Shown here: positions 14,039 to 26,208 of the stretch, one piece after another
How the letters are laid out: each line of letters starts with the position of its first letter
Position numbering within the stretch: position 1 is the stretch's first letter
Source of the DNA: Otis tarda
Taxonomy: Eukaryota; Chordata; Aves; Otidiformes; Otididae
DNA length: 64,000 nt
Reading direction: 5' to 3'
NCBI GenBank assembly: GCA_026413225.1
Contig: CM048552.1
Coordinates: 203,001,553-203,065,552, forward strand
Program-made: the position numbers and the translations under genes
Notes under the pieces: generated by a model
The model's input: the letters and a program-made list of their open reading frames with translations, nothing else
Database searches by the model: none
Told to the model about the DNA's origin: nothing

Positions 14039-17000
14039 GGGTAATTTTTGTGCAGCTCTGCTTGTTGCTAGCATAGCCAGAATACATTTGGTAGCAGATT
14101 TAAAATCCAGCCTAGAATTCCTCAGTCACTGTCTGGCCAAATATGCTTCATCAGGTAGCAGGGGTTTGAGAGCTGCAGGTAAATTCAAGGTTGGGGAACC
14201 ATCCTAAAATGAGCTCCACCAAATTTATTTTTGCTGCACTTGCCCATGACAACACAGAATTTGCCTCTGGATGGTTTTGAGTCCTTGTGAGTAAGGATTA
14301 GCCACAAAAGCCTGACCACAATTACAAGAAGGCAAAATGTGAGGATATGCCCATGTTGCGGCAATGAGGAAAGAGAACGAGAAGAAGCACGAGATAAGCA
14401 CAAGCTGTTACAGAAAACAGAAGTCAGCAGTTGCTGGTGGCCAATGGGCTCCAACTGCCTGCTTCTGTTATATTTAAGTACACACTCTCTAAATGCACGC
14501 TTTGGAAATACGCCTACAAAAGAGCTAGTCTATACTCGGAACATGTTATAAGGATCACTAAGATATTTTTAGGAGAAACAGAACTTGACAGGTCGGTAGG
14601 CACAATACCTTTGACTCCCAATGGTGTTCAACTGACAGCCTCTGCCCTGCGTATCAAAAAACCTGAATAACCCAGACCAGTGCCGTGTGTGCATTGTGTG
14701 ACACTCCATGCTCCCAACAGAACGACTGCTCATTCGCATGTGCAGGTCCATGACACAGGAGAGGAATTACTTATGTGGACTCTCCCCTTCTTCCCCTCAC
14801 TTAGCGTTGAGCAGGGAAAGGGGGATTCATCACGGCATGGTCCCCACCATTTCTGTACTGCACAGCGTGTGTTTACAGCCTCTCAGTGGAAAGCCTGGCT
14901 CTTAAACTCAAGCTGCACTGACCTGTGCTTTCAGCTTTGCATAAGTGTTTTTCTCTTAAGCTTGTTAAGTGCAGTGTGAATTTTATGTGTAAGTGCTTTT
15001 TTTCTTATTTCTTTTTTCTTTCTTTTCTCTCAGCATCATCTAATTTGGCAGTCCTTGGAGTGCTAGAGTCTCTTTAATGTACCTCAAGCCACAAGGACTC
15101 TGACTTTACAGCATTAACAAAATACATTTATTTGCTGCCTTTATACACACCAATGGGAGTGATGAAGGGTTGTGTTCTTAATACTTCCTTCATCTCCTTC
15201 TACTTTGTCTGACATTGGCAATAAAATCCAAATTACAGAAAAGGCAAATCAAGCATACAAATTAAGAAAGCTAATTTCATGCCAGCCAACATGGGAGAAA
15301 AACTCAGGTGATGAGGAAATCAAAGGAAAACGGCAATAAAATAGACTGCATTAGAGGAAAAAAAAAGTAACTAAAGTCACAAAATCCAATAATATTTTTA
15401 TATACTAGTAACTAATAACTTAAAAATAAAAATCAGCATGAAGCAACAAAAATCTTCTGTGACTGGACCTTCTGTCCATAGTCTGCCAAAGTTTCTGTTG
15501 ACTGAACTGCTGGACTCTTTCCCTAAACAAGGAAAAAGGATCTCTTCTATATCTCTGACGTGTCTTAAAATCTGTCATATGGCATGAACAAGTGTGCTTG
15601 ATCCTGGAAGTTAAGTTTTGTTTGGTTTAATTTTTATTTTCAAGCTAATGGATGCTATTTTTCTCTGCCACTTCAAAGAATAAGATTAGGCCCAACAAAA
15701 GGTAAACCTTTGTAATTGCTTTGCTGTTACCTCATCACAAGACCATAATAAAAGTAGAAATAATAACAAAATGTCCAAAATCGCTAACTTGCACATAGCT
15801 GTTTACAGTCTGTTTCTTCCACTGACAAAATATTCCAGATCTTATTATACCACCTACAGGTAGTTTTTAGAGAAATACTTGGGATCCCCTAAGTGCTTAG
15901 TTACACTCCTGCAGGCTGCAAAAAACAAGTCTGTAGATTGCATTTTTTGGAGAGGGTTCTCATAACCTGCATTCTCTTTACTTTAAACCAGTCCCCACAA
16001 AAGAGCCTGCTACCTTTTCTAAAATCTTAGATAACACATGAAATTAGTATGCAGTTTTTGAAATAGGCAACATTTTTAGTAAATATTAAAATTGTTCAAA
16101 TGATTATGCTGTCTTATACGCCAGTTTTTATTTGATACAGAATGTCACATATCAAGTCATGTCATAATTTTCTGTGGAAGCAAAATAACCAAAAAGTATG
16201 ATACGTCTCTTTTTCTCTCATGCTTGATTCTTGTTTACAGATTATAATCCTATATAATCATGCACACATTGTTTATAATTTCAATGTATTTTTGTGAGCT
16301 TTGAAATAAATCCTCAGCAAATTCCTTTATATTCCTTTATTAATTGCCTTTACAACTAAAGTCATGCTGTTTCAAAAGAACTATTTTGCAAAGCTTGACA
16401 GAGAAAGAATCTTGATAGTAACTTATGGATATTTAAGGAAAACTTAAAGACGTAACAGAAATTTTGAACAAGTAACTTCTGGTAGTAAATGACCTTCTAA
16501 GGGTATAATCTTTAGTACTCACCTATAGTTAATGCCTCTCAATGTCCTCAACCTTTCTTATTTATTTTCTACAAAAGGGCTTTGCTTTTTGCAGGGCTTG
16601 ATCAACCAGTCTAATTGCCTTGCTTCTACCTTGCAGAAAATACGTAAGAATTTAATCCAAACTCGACTGAATTATGCTACTTTGACGTTGCGTATTTTCT
16701 CCTGTTGTTGATTAATATGCCTCTGGTGCAAACATCCTCCTCCTACCTGATGCCTTCAGTAATGTCTCAATTCGTCGCTGATGACATTCAAATTTCCTCC
16801 AGAGATGCCTTGTGAAGTCACAAACAGAGGATTATGCCCATCAGTGAATGACTCAGACACAGTGATTGATAAGGCAAATAAATACTTAGATGTTAGCAAT
16901 CAGTCAGTTGTGATACGCAAGGGGGAAAACAAGACTGCAGACATTTCAGTTATATATCATGTTTTCTGAAGTATCTCTTTGTGTGCTGATGGTCGTCTTA

Positions 17001-18146
17001 ATAAATTATCCTTCCTCATTATCTGATCCGTTCTACGTTTTCAATTTTGCCTCTTCTCAAAACCATGTACCACCCAGTCTTTCCCAGCCTAAAGCTATTT
17101 CAGTGTCCACCTTGCATCCCCAAAGTCCAGACAGACAATACTACACAACTGGTTTTGAGTTCAGAAGCTGTGCGGACACACATCAAAGAGAGGTTATGGC
17201 ACCAGAGGAGTCATGGCTTTATTCCCAGATTCCCTGAGCCGAGTTTTATTTAAGCAATAATACATGACACTGCATATGTTACAATGGAGTAAGAACATTA
17301 CGAGCATCTTGCACAGCATGAGACTGAGAAATCAAGAGCTTCTAGCACCTCAGATGTGCAGAAGTCAGAAACCAAACAAAGAATAAGGTCACGGCACAGA
17401 AGTCAGTAGACTATTTGGTTTCTTTAACTCATGATTTTTGGACTGACAAAAACACACACAAAGTTTTAATAAGGACAACTTATGTTCTAATAGAATCTCA
17501 TGCAAAAGTCCACATACTTATTTTTAATAAGATTTGATCTGCATGAGATTTTGGAAAGCTGAAGAATAATTAATTTAGAAAAGAGGCCTAAAAAGTACAC
17601 ATTTCAGAAGTAATTGTGGACTGCTGGTACAGTCTTCAGACAAATTTGCAAGACATTTTATAGCACATATGTGTGATCATTACACGTGTCGTAGTGTTGC
17701 AGACCATATCTTGGGGTTTTTTTCCTGGTGTGGGAGGTGATCTTGAAGAAATCTGTACATGATCATGGTAGCATAACCATGAAACACGGATGTCTTTCTT
17801 TAGATGTAAGCTTTCCAAAGGTCACAAATAATAGCAGAAAGGGAAGAACTCTTGAGTTAAGCCATATGTTCTTTGATTCAGGGACCATTTTGTGTTTACA
17901 GCTCCTAGTACAATGCAATCTTGATTTATGATTATAGCGCCTAGTTGCTACTATGATGATAATAATGATAAGGTTTATAATGGAGTCAGAGGACCTTGCT
18001 AACAAAACAACAAATCTCCTGTGGCAATCATAGTTCCAAACTAAATACTACTTAGTATGGAATTGTGATGTGAATTAGACAGTTGGGGCAATAGTATTTT
18101 TGTAAATAGATGTACCTACAAGTTATGCCGTAATAGAAAAATCTAC

Positions 18147-18169
18147 TATATATATATATATATATATAT
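18147..18169 (+). repeat. (TA)n microsatellite
   Basis: About 11 uninterrupted TA units, flanked by non-repetitive AT-rich DNA. Likely length-polymorphic. Confidence 0.9.
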
Positions 18170-21100
18170 GCAATTGGTGAACTGTACATCAAAGTAACTT
18201 AAATAGTAGGTGCAGAACTATATCTGATTTTTTTTTCAGCTTTGAAAGTGTGTATATGCAACCTTAGATACAAAGTTTAATATCATTAATTTGGTCCAGA
18301 AAGCGGGCTGCATCATATTCCGGGCAGTGAATGCTTGTCGAAAAGAAATTAGTAAGCACAGAAAAAACAAACTGAATGGCATTTTAATTTGCCTCTATGT
18401 CCAGAACTTCAAATGCTTGTTTGGAATACAACCACATTTTTATGTGCTAGGCGCACTGGAATTCCTATACAGGAACAAGATAATTCATGAAATTTTCAAT
18501 ATTTTTTATTCCATCCATTTCAGATTCTGTCCATCTTTTGTCCCCCATTCAAGCCACCACAAGAATAAATGTAAAGACAAATGAATACTGTGATGTGATC
18601 AGGATTAATATGAAAATGACAAAGCTGAATGACTCCGCCAGAGCAACAGTGCTGAATGTCATGGAAGTGTTCCAGCATGTCCAGAATCATTTTTTTTTTG
18701 AGTGACTAAAATACTTAACTTTTGGAAAATGTTCTCTGCAAGAACCATCTCAGAAGAAGAGGTAAAATACACACTGTGACTTTGTTGACTCATTTTCATG
18801 CAGTTTTGTGCCCTCCAGGTCTATGCAAAGACCTGCAAATAATGGAGAGTAGGTAGCATATGAAAGTCTGTGGAGTGAGCTAACAAGAGATAACTGGTCA
18901 TCTTTCAGAAAGATAATGCCTGTGTACGTAAACAGGTAATAATTACTTTTTCCAAAAGCAAATTTCTGTTAAGCTCCTTGGCAATTACTGCTTAGTTTTA
19001 AGAGCACATTTTGTGGGAGATTATTGCAACAAACACGTCTTCTGGATATGTCTTTTTACAACTAAGTAAGAATTACAACTTTTCAAGGGTGGCGTGTGAG
19101 CGTCTTCTCAAAACAGTATTATGAGGAGGCTACGCTGTTAGATTAGCTTCTTCTGATACTATGACCACAAAGTCTTTCTCATTTACCTGCCCACCTCTGT
19201 AGCTACTACTCTTGGTTGAATGCATCGCTATAGCAGCTTGGTTACAACCTATAGCAGCAATGTTACAGACACACGGCAATGTCCCTCACATACTTAATGA
19301 AGACTATAAACCCAATAAAAATAAAATGAGGTTAATGAATTATTGCAAAGTGATGTTATTCGGTAAGGAAAGACACCTAAAAGACTGAGCTGATACTACG
19401 TTTACATCAGTTACAAAGCCCTACATTTACTCTTGATCAAAATGATTTGCAGGTGAGGAGTCTCACTGGATATACAGTAAATCATAAACTTCTGGCTATT
19501 AAACACTGAGCATTTCTCACTCACAAGGAGGCTGAGGCCACACTCCCTGTATGCTGAACGGGAAGTTGTCATCCCCCTCTCAGTAACCGCGATGAACTAC
19601 CTTCAATGTCTGTCTGCTTTTAGTTCCAGCAGCAGAAGGGTCTCCAAAGATACCATCCTGTTTTAACACCATTTACAATAAAACCTTTAAGAGCATGCTG
19701 AAAAAGAAAACTCCCAAAAGAGGTTTCTGATGGATGGAAAGAGTTTGATGCATTTTCTATTTCTAGGTATGGGAACAGAGAAGAGTTATCATTTTTTCCC
19801 AAGACTGACATGTAGGTTTGATCCTGAAGGAGATGTAAAGAGGTGAACTATGGTGTTGGTAACTGCTACCTGACAGCACGAATTACTCTGTCATTCTGAC
19901 ATAACCTCATGGCTCTGTAAGCTTAGGAGCTAGCCTGAGTGGATGACTACTCAGTAAGTATGGGCATACGTGATCAAGAACATTAGCTGTAAAATGGATG
20001 GTAATCCTCAAGTTTTGTTACATTCAGAGCATACAGAATCGACATGATATTCCCTTGTTATACATCCACTTGCAACATCTAAAACTTGATTTGTGGCCTT
20101 TATGAAGTACAGTGAGAAATCATCCTGAACTCCGTTTGAGAAAGCAGCACATAAGCATAGATCACATTTTCTTATGATTCATACACTTGGGGATATTTTA
20201 AGATGTCAGTCAATAAATTAATTATAAAAACAAACAGATTAGATTTCCTTCCACTAACCAAAAAATGTTATTGTTGCTTCCATTCCAGCTTGCAAAAACA
20301 CAGAATCATTACTCTAATACATAGTATATGTGTGTGTATAAACATAGATATTTGCACATATACACACATTACGAGGCTTTGAAATCTTAAATTTAAGTAA
20401 AAACAGCATGTATTTATTTTACCAAGTTTTAACAATTTTGTAATTTTTAAAAGGCACTGGCTCCTAATGTAGTGTTATTGATCAGAACTGCTCAGAAGAG
20501 AAAACTCTGTAGGGACTCACTCTATCGCTTCCAGACAGAGTATTTTTCCCTCGTAAAGTGCTCAGAAGTTGATAATACAGGGTGTAACAGACCCTGAAAA
20601 GCATCAGAGAAGCCATGCACTGAAGGAGGAAAATAAATTCTGTGAATACCAATATAATAAGAGCAAGCAAATGTCTATTTGACACTGATTCTCAGGAATT
20701 AAGAATGTAGTATAAACTGTGGCGGATTTCAGCTCAGATTGTAGGGTATGACAAATTGTTCAAATGAGTGAGGTGGTTCTGAAACTGAGACAAAGTGCAA
20801 CGCAGAAGCGGTTAGCAGGAGCATATGGAAGGAGCAGACCAGCAGTGGCAAATTACGCAGTGAATTCAGAGGAACTAAAAATCTGTGTTGCAGGCTACAT
20901 GCAGAAAGACAAAATCATTCAGAAGAACCATTTTTTTTCAATGCCACGCAACCAAACACACCTGATCGCTCAATGCCAGCCCCTTGTATATGCTTACCAA
21001 ATAGCTTCCCATGCCTTTAGTAAACACTTACATTAATTACTTAAAATAAACATTCCTACCATTAACCTAATCAGAAAACTTTCAGTGTGCTGGATATGTT

Positions 21101-23737
21101 CAGTGGAACAGATTTTTGTGTACAGCTAGCAAATCAGATTATTTTTTTTTTAAATTGCCAGCTTTGTAACAAGCAAGAAAGAAAACTAGATCTCAGACCA
21201 TAACTTAAAGCATCACACTTTTAACCTCCTCCTTTCATCCAGAGCTCTTTACCTTTACTGACACCCTCTGGTCCCTATCTCTAAGTCGAGTTTTAATGCA
21301 TTCCAGCACTCCTTCCAAAATTTACTTTCCAAATCAATACCTTGTGGAGCACAGAACTGGACATTTTCTGAAACCCCCATAAATCATATCACTGATTCCC
21401 CCATAGTTTACCATGTCAGCAACTTATTCAGGGGACTCAAGCAAATTTGCCAGTCATGACCTTCCTGTATTGAATCTGTGCTGACAGTCCTCTAAGTTAT
21501 GCATTTCTTAAAGTTGCCCTTTATTATTTCCTTATAGCAGAGTTTTTAATCGTACCTTTTATCTCAGCTGCTAGGCTATTCTTCCTCAAGATCTGTTGTC
21601 AAAACTGTTTTCTTCCAAGTTCCCAGCTATAATTTTTTTTTGTATTTTCTGTTTTCATTCTTTGTACATTTGCCCTCGGTATAAAATGAAATTAAGATCC
21701 CTCTCCTTGACATTATAACCTAGAACTGAAAGTATGACCTTCAGCTTCATATTAACCAACAAAACTAAAACCTACACTCTCAGTCTCCAGACCATCCAGA
21801 CCATTCACACTTTTATGTCACGCTCTGCTAGTTCTGACTTTTTTTTTGCACGGGCATTTGCTGTGTAAGTGTATGAAAAAGAAGAATTGCATGTTGAATA
21901 ATCCACTTTTAAAACTATTTAGCTGTCATCACCTTCAAGAATGCTTAACACTTCATCCTCCTTCCTTTATATATTTGTTGCCCTGCAAGACTTTGTCTTC
22001 TTAACCACGTCTCTTAATCATGCACATAGTTAAAAGTATATTGTCACAGAGGGCCACTGTAGATGAAATATACCTCAGTTACTACAGTTCACATCTCAGT
22101 TTTCTGTCTTATTTTTAGTACACTTCACACTAGTAAACAAGCATCTTCCCTCCGCACAAGACAGATAATAAAAGGGTTTTGGTTTTGGAATTTTTTTTTA
22201 CCTGAAGATAAATGCTATAGTAATTAAAGACAATTTATGAAAAAAAAATTTTTTACAAATTCTAATAGGTATTTTTATAGCACTTTAAAGCAATGGCCCA
22301 ATTATTGCTAATTCTTTTGATATCCACTGTAATAATATTAATCACGACCACCTGATTTTGCATTGATTGCCATAAAGTACCTGTGAAGGAGTTCTACCAT
22401 AACTCAGCAATAATTAATTGCACTTTTATTAATTGGAAAATCTCATCCAAAATTTAATTATCAGGAATTCCCCTGCAGCTTTTGGCTAACAGTGAGCATG
22501 TAATTTATTTGTCGTTTCAAACTTTAGGGTCTGCTCCAAAGCTCACTGAAGACTAGGGGAATGCTCTAACTCCTTAGAAAAATTTGGCATCAGGTCCTTC
22601 ACTAAAAAACATTACTGAAAATGTGTCATTCAAGGAGAGTATTCCTTCCCAAATTTTTTAAAAAAAGAACAAACTTTGCAAAAATGTTTCATTAAATTTA
22701 TGAAATATTGCTACACATAGAGAACTTCAGCCCTAAGTTGTCATTTTACACTATCTTGTGTAACTTCTGTTTTATGAAGTTTCTGTGCTCAACAGGAACG
22801 AAACTAAACATCTGAAGTACGGATACAGTAATGGATGCCGATTTTTTTCTCTGGGATAAAAATCTTTAAAACACAGTTTCTCCATTACAGAAATAACTCT
22901 CACTTCATCTTCTAGGCAGCTCATAGACATTCCACATAGTCTTATCCACTGTCCTCACATCAGAGAGGAAAAATCAGTGCATCTTTACGTAATTCCATCT
23001 CCTCTGCCTGTCAGCAAAGGAGAACAGTCCAGGCACCGTACTTTTCTAATTCAGGAGATAACTATCCCAAATCCAAGTACCATGCTGAACTTCGTAACAA
23101 CGCAACTTTCCATGCATCACGATAAACTCAATACGTTAGGTTATTTTCCGTTTCACCCTCAAGCGTTAGCAACTCAAACAGAAAAAAAACCTAGCACATT
23201 AAAACAGGCATTCTTTCTCTGGAGTATGTATTTGTTCTAAAAGCCTCACATCTCTCTTCACAACTCATTCACTGCAGTAGTTTGCTAGCGAGTTAAATGA
23301 CAGGAGGCAGACAGCAGATCACAGGCATTTCTACTTCAACTTTTCTGCTCAATTACGACAACAATTTTCAACATAAGATTCGAAATAAACAAATTCGAAA
23401 AAAAGAAAAAAAAAAAGCGAAACACATGCACCTGCAGCAGGAGCCCAAGAAGGGGATCTCTCACCATCGCTGGCTTCCCAGCAGACCGCTGACGGAGATG
23501 CCGCGGCGGGGACGGCGGCAGACCATCCGCACGCGCTGCCGGGTCCGGGGCGGGCACGCGCGCGGGGCCGGGGGCGCGCCAGACCCTCGCGGCGGCGGTG
23601 GCACCGGCCGCCTCTCGCCCCGGCTCTTCAGTCGCTCTCGCCCATCCTCCCGACGGCCCCAGCTGAGCAGCCTCCTACGGCGCTGAGCCTGCGGGAGCAG
23701 AGGATTGCAGAGTTGGTGGCGGGGTGGGGATTTTCCC

Positions 23738-23780
23738 TTATTTTGGGTTTTTTTTTTTTAATTATATTTTTTTTTAACCC
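23738..23780 (+). repeat. poly-T tracts inside the CpG island
   Basis: Two runs of T broken by a short AT stretch separate the first and second GC-rich parts of the island. Similar tracts recur at about 24,293-24,325 and 24,745-24,771. All are T-rich on the plus strand. Such tracts disfavour nucleosomes, so they may help keep a promoter open, but that is inference. Confidence 0.7.
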
Positions 23781-23916
23781 ATGCAGAGGCAGCTCTCCAG
23801 ACCCGTCCGCCGCTCCTCCTCTCCTCGCTCACTGCTGATGAAGGGACCCAGGTGAAGCCATCCCCGCCGCCGGCTCCCACCAGCCCCTCCCGGCCCGGCC
23901 GTGCCCCCTCCCCGCC

Positions 23917-23936
23917 GGGAGGGGGGGTGTGGGGGG
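23917..23936 (+). other. G-quadruplex motif in CpG island
   Basis: A compact G-rich segment with runs of three, seven and six G, separated by A and TGT. It offers at least four runs of three G with short loops. It lies in the middle of the island and could form a quadruplex on the plus strand. Confidence 0.65.
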
Positions 23937-23999
23937 CCCAAGCACCTCCCCCTCCTGCTCCGGGGGGCGGTGAAGCCTGACCCGCCCCTGCTTGGGCGC

Positions 24000-24075
24000 C
24001 GGGAGTGTGCGTTTGTGTGCGGGTGTGTGCTTGTGTCTACAGATTGTATGTACCCGTGTGTGTGCGTGTGCCCGT
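24000..24075 (+). repeat. GT-rich degenerate repeat
   Basis: A stretch of interrupted GTGTG units within the CpG island, alternating with GC-rich sequence. It resembles a decayed GT microsatellite. No coding sense is apparent. Confidence 0.6.
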
Positions 24076-24603
24076 GGCTCCCCCCTGCCCCTAAGCGCAC
24101 ACGGAACCCCCGCTCCCTTCCTCTCCTCCTCCTCGCCGCCTTCCTCCCCGGGTTTCTCTGATGGAAACGAGCGTGAAGGCAAAAGGGCGGCTTGGCGAGC
24201 GCTCCCTCCGATCTGTCCCCCCTCTCCAGCCCAAGCTGTCCCCAGAACACACTTTCTGCCCCATCCTCTCCTTCCCACCCCGCTTCCAGGTAGATTTTTT
24301 TTAATTTTTTTTTTAACGTATTTTATTCGCCTCCAGCGGTGATGACGCTCCCTTTTCCCCGCGCCCTGCAGCCGGGAGCCGCAGCTGCTGCCTGCACCGC
24401 CCCGCTCCGCTCCGCACCCGCGCAATCTCCGCCTCGGTAACACGGCGGCTGTCACGGGAGGAACACCAGCGGCACAAGCGCGGGGCCGGCAGCCCTTTCC
24501 CTCCCTGCTCCCTTGCCTTCCACCCCCCACCCGCTGGTAACCGCGCACCCCAGCGCTCTGCTACGCCCCTCGCCACCGCGCAGAGTGCGCGGGAGCGGAG
24601 GCC

Positions 24604-24613
24604 GGGGCGGGGC
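24604..24613 (+). promoter_or_regulatory. GC box (Sp1-type site)
   Basis: The sequence ggggcggggc matches the classical Sp1/KLF consensus. It lies in the right part of the CpG island, about 120 bp before the T-rich region starts. GC boxes are common in CpG-island promoters that lack a TATA box. Confidence 0.6.
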
Positions 24614-24725
24614 TGGCCAGGCCGCCCGTTCCCATTCGCCCTTTCCGCGCTGCGCCACCGCCCCGCGCTCCGCCCTATGGGTGGTGCGCGCTCCCGCGCC
24701 GAGCCCTGACGGCTCCCTTCGGGGT

Positions 24726-25035
24726 GCAGGCTGATTTTAATCTTTTCTTTTCTTTTTTTGTTTTTTTTTTCTGTGGCAATGACAACTTTCTGCTTTAACA
24801 TTTAGCACTTTTCTGCCCGTCTGTACTTTTTCTTTCCTTGCTTTTTAATTTTTTTTCTGTTTTCCACAACTAATTGGGTCTCTTTTTTAAAAAACTTCTG
24901 CGTTAACTGAGTAACTGCTGTTTACTGTCTATTCTCCGAGATTTTTCTCTGCTTCGGTGGCTCTGTTTCAATGGTTTATGCTTTCTGAACCTGTGTGGTG
25001 TACAGATACATGTGTGTGTGCATTTTTCTTTACTA
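24726..25035 (+). other. T-rich stretch after the CpG island
   Basis: The plus strand is strongly T-rich with little A-rich compensation, and no open frame is convincing. Excess T over A on one strand downstream of a promoter is a known mark of transcription along that strand, so this weakly favours a plus-strand transcript from the island. Confidence 0.45.
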
Positions 25036-25040
25036 ACTAG
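25036..25040. repeat. target-site duplication ACTAG, left copy
   Basis: The five bases actag directly precede the LTR that starts TGTCAC. The same five bases follow its CA end at 25,855-25,859. Five-base duplications fit the class III (ERV-L) group of endogenous retroviruses, among others. Confidence 0.8.
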
Positions 25041-25214
25041 TGTCACGTTCCGATTTCAGACGAGAGGAAGGCCCCCTTGCATTCTAGCCGACCTCAGACG
25101 AGTCTGGGAGGCTAGGGGCGGCTAGACCGACCTCTCACACACACCGGAGCGTGATTTTGTTCGTATTCTCGGGAACAGAATTAAGACTCAAAACGGAGTC
25201 AAGTGCCAGGTAGC

Positions 25215-25220
25215 TTTATT
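25215..25220 (-). terminator. LTR polyadenylation signal AATAAA
   Basis: The minus strand reads AATAAA within the solo LTR, followed by about 170 bp to the LTR end, as expected for the R-U5 part. It could end transcripts running on the minus strand. Confidence 0.65.
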
Positions 25221-25404
25221 AACCCGACAAGAAGTTTGTAAATGGAAGAGAAAGGAGAGAAAGGAAGGAAAGAGGGAAAAGAGTTTCGGTTGTAATAGCT
25301 ACCACCACGGAGCTGCAGCGCCCCGACAGTTCAGTTTGCTCGATGGGGCGACGATCCGTCCGGTGTTGGTCGTCTCGATGTCGGTTCCGTGGATATGTAT
25401 TCCA

Positions 25405-25470
25405 GAGAAGTGTAGAAGTCTGAGTCTGTAGTGTTGAAGAAGTGTAGAAGTCTCAAAGTGTAGAAGGAGT
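25405..25470. repeat. degenerate short repeat 'agtgtagaagtct'
   Basis: Inside the solo LTR, units resembling agtgtagaagtct recur three or four times with variable spacers. They lie between the TATA-like box and the polyadenylation signal, in the transcribed part of the LTR. Confidence 0.6.
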
Positions 25471-25509
25471 GTCTTAGAAGAAATCTCTCTGTCTCAGTCC
25501 AGAAATGTC

Positions 25510-25519
25510 CCTTTTTATG
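25510..25519 (-). promoter_or_regulatory. LTR TATA-like box
   Basis: The minus strand reads CATAAAAAGG, a plausible TATA box for the solo LTR. The spacing to the AATAAA signal fits an LTR promoter with a short R region. Activity in the host is unknown. Confidence 0.55.
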
Positions 25520-25580
25520 TTGGTTGTTTTCATTGTATTTCGAGAGCTGGTTTTCCTAGCCGTACCCCCCACCTGGTGGC

Positions 25581-25682
25581 GATATGCATGCCCGTTATCG
25601 GGTGATCCATTACCGGGCGATATGCATACCCATTATCGGGTGATCCATTACCGGACGATATGCATGCCCATTATCGGGTGAT
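25581..25682. repeat. 38-bp tandem repeat in LTR U3
   Basis: Two full copies and one partial copy of a 38-bp unit starting gatatgcatg. Copies differ by a few transitions (cccgttatc versus cccattatc, gggc versus ggac). They lie upstream of the TATA-like box on the minus strand, where retroviral enhancers usually lie. Confidence 0.85.
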
Positions 25683-25854
25683 ATGTATCTCTGGGCGCAC
25701 GCCGGGGGGTAGGGCTAGATTTCTCGGAACCAGCTCTGCATTCAGGTTTGCAAGACAACAGGAGTTGCCTTGCAAGATAACGGGAAGCCGTTGCTCGGGT
25801 GGTGGCCCGCTGTTTCAACAACGTTGAGACAAATTTTTCATACAGACTTTTACA

Positions 25855-25859
25855 ACTAG
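25855..25859. repeat. target-site duplication ACTAG, right copy
   Basis: Matches the five bases before the LTR at 25,036-25,040 exactly, fixing both ends of the insertion. Confidence 0.8.
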
Positions 25860-26070
25860 TCTTTGTATTTATTTCTTTTTCCTATCCCAGGTATTTTCTG
25901 ATTAATTTTTAGACATTATCCTTTATTAGTTTTAGATTCATGGGGAAGAGGAATTGTTTAATTTTGGGATTTGCTAGGGGTTCTGACATAATTCTAGCTT
26001 TAAATCTTGGTGATACGAATATGAGTTTTTTCTCTTTCACTTGTCTTTTATATTGAAGCCTCTAGCAAGA

Positions 26071-26208
26071 TAGAAACGTTCAAGGCCAGGCTGGAGGAGG
26101 CTCAGAGCAACCTGATCTAGTTGGGGATGTTCCTGCTCCTTGCAGGGGGTTGGACTAGATGACCTTTGAAGGTCCCTTCCAACTCTAACCATTCTATGAT
26201 TCTATGAT
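26071..26208 (+). mobile_element. CR1 LINE 3'-end fragment
   Basis: The sequence contains the typical avian CR1 3' end: 'ttcaaggccaggctgga', 'ggttggactagatgacc', 'ggtcccttccaactct', and the terminal tail repeat attctatgat. It is a 5'-truncated copy of about 138 bp in plus orientation. CR1 is the main non-LTR retrotransposon of birds and often leaves such short fragments. No coding part remains. Confidence 0.95.

Larger units (their letters stand above)
1..23290. other. AT-rich non-coding region, no gene recognised
   Basis: No open frame here exceeds about 112 codons, and none of the translations resembles a protein family I know. Base composition is AT-rich with many A and T runs, typical of avian introns or gene deserts. 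I saw no CR1 or LTR fragment. Some stretches (5,330-5,570, 12,820-13,010 and 22,260-22,480) are rich in homeodomain-type TAAT cores and read like conserved enhancers, but conservation cannot be judged from one sequence. I see no tRNA or rRNA gene. Confidence 0.6.
23467..24725. promoter_or_regulatory. CpG island, candidate host gene promoter
   Basis: A sharply bounded GC-rich block with dense CpG dinucleotides, in contrast to AT-rich flanks. It splits into GC-rich parts at about 23,495-23,700, 23,805-24,290 and 24,330-24,725, separated by poly-T tracts. It includes a GC box, G-rich quadruplex-type sequence and a GT-rich stretch. CpG islands in vertebrates usually mark promoters and first exons. 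Several overlapping open frames of 60-239 codons occur on both strands, as expected where stop codons are rare. None gives a recognisable protein, so no coding exon is called. Direction is unresolved: a donor-like GTGAGA on the minus strand lies at 23,459-23,464, and a CAG-GTAGAT donor-like site on the plus strand near 24,290. Confidence 0.8.
25041..25854 (-). mobile_element. solo LTR of an endogenous retrovirus
   Basis: An 814-bp element bounded by TG and CA and flanked by a perfect 5-bp duplication ACTAG. It has no internal coding region, so it is a solo LTR left after recombination between two LTRs. Orientation is minus: on that strand a TATA-like CATAAAAAGG (25,510-25,519) is followed about 290 bases later by AATAAA (25,215-25,220). 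Upstream of the TATA are 38-bp tandem repeats. The element is richer in CpG than its surroundings, suggesting it is not ancient. The family is not identified. It lies only about 315 bp from the CpG island, and its promoter points towards the island. Confidence 0.85.

Noticed and set aside
23297-24801. Overlapping open frames of 60-239 codons on both strands in the CpG island
   Set aside because: GC-rich DNA is poor in stop codons, frames overlap on both strands, and the translations are low-complexity Gly/Arg/Pro-rich with no known domain.
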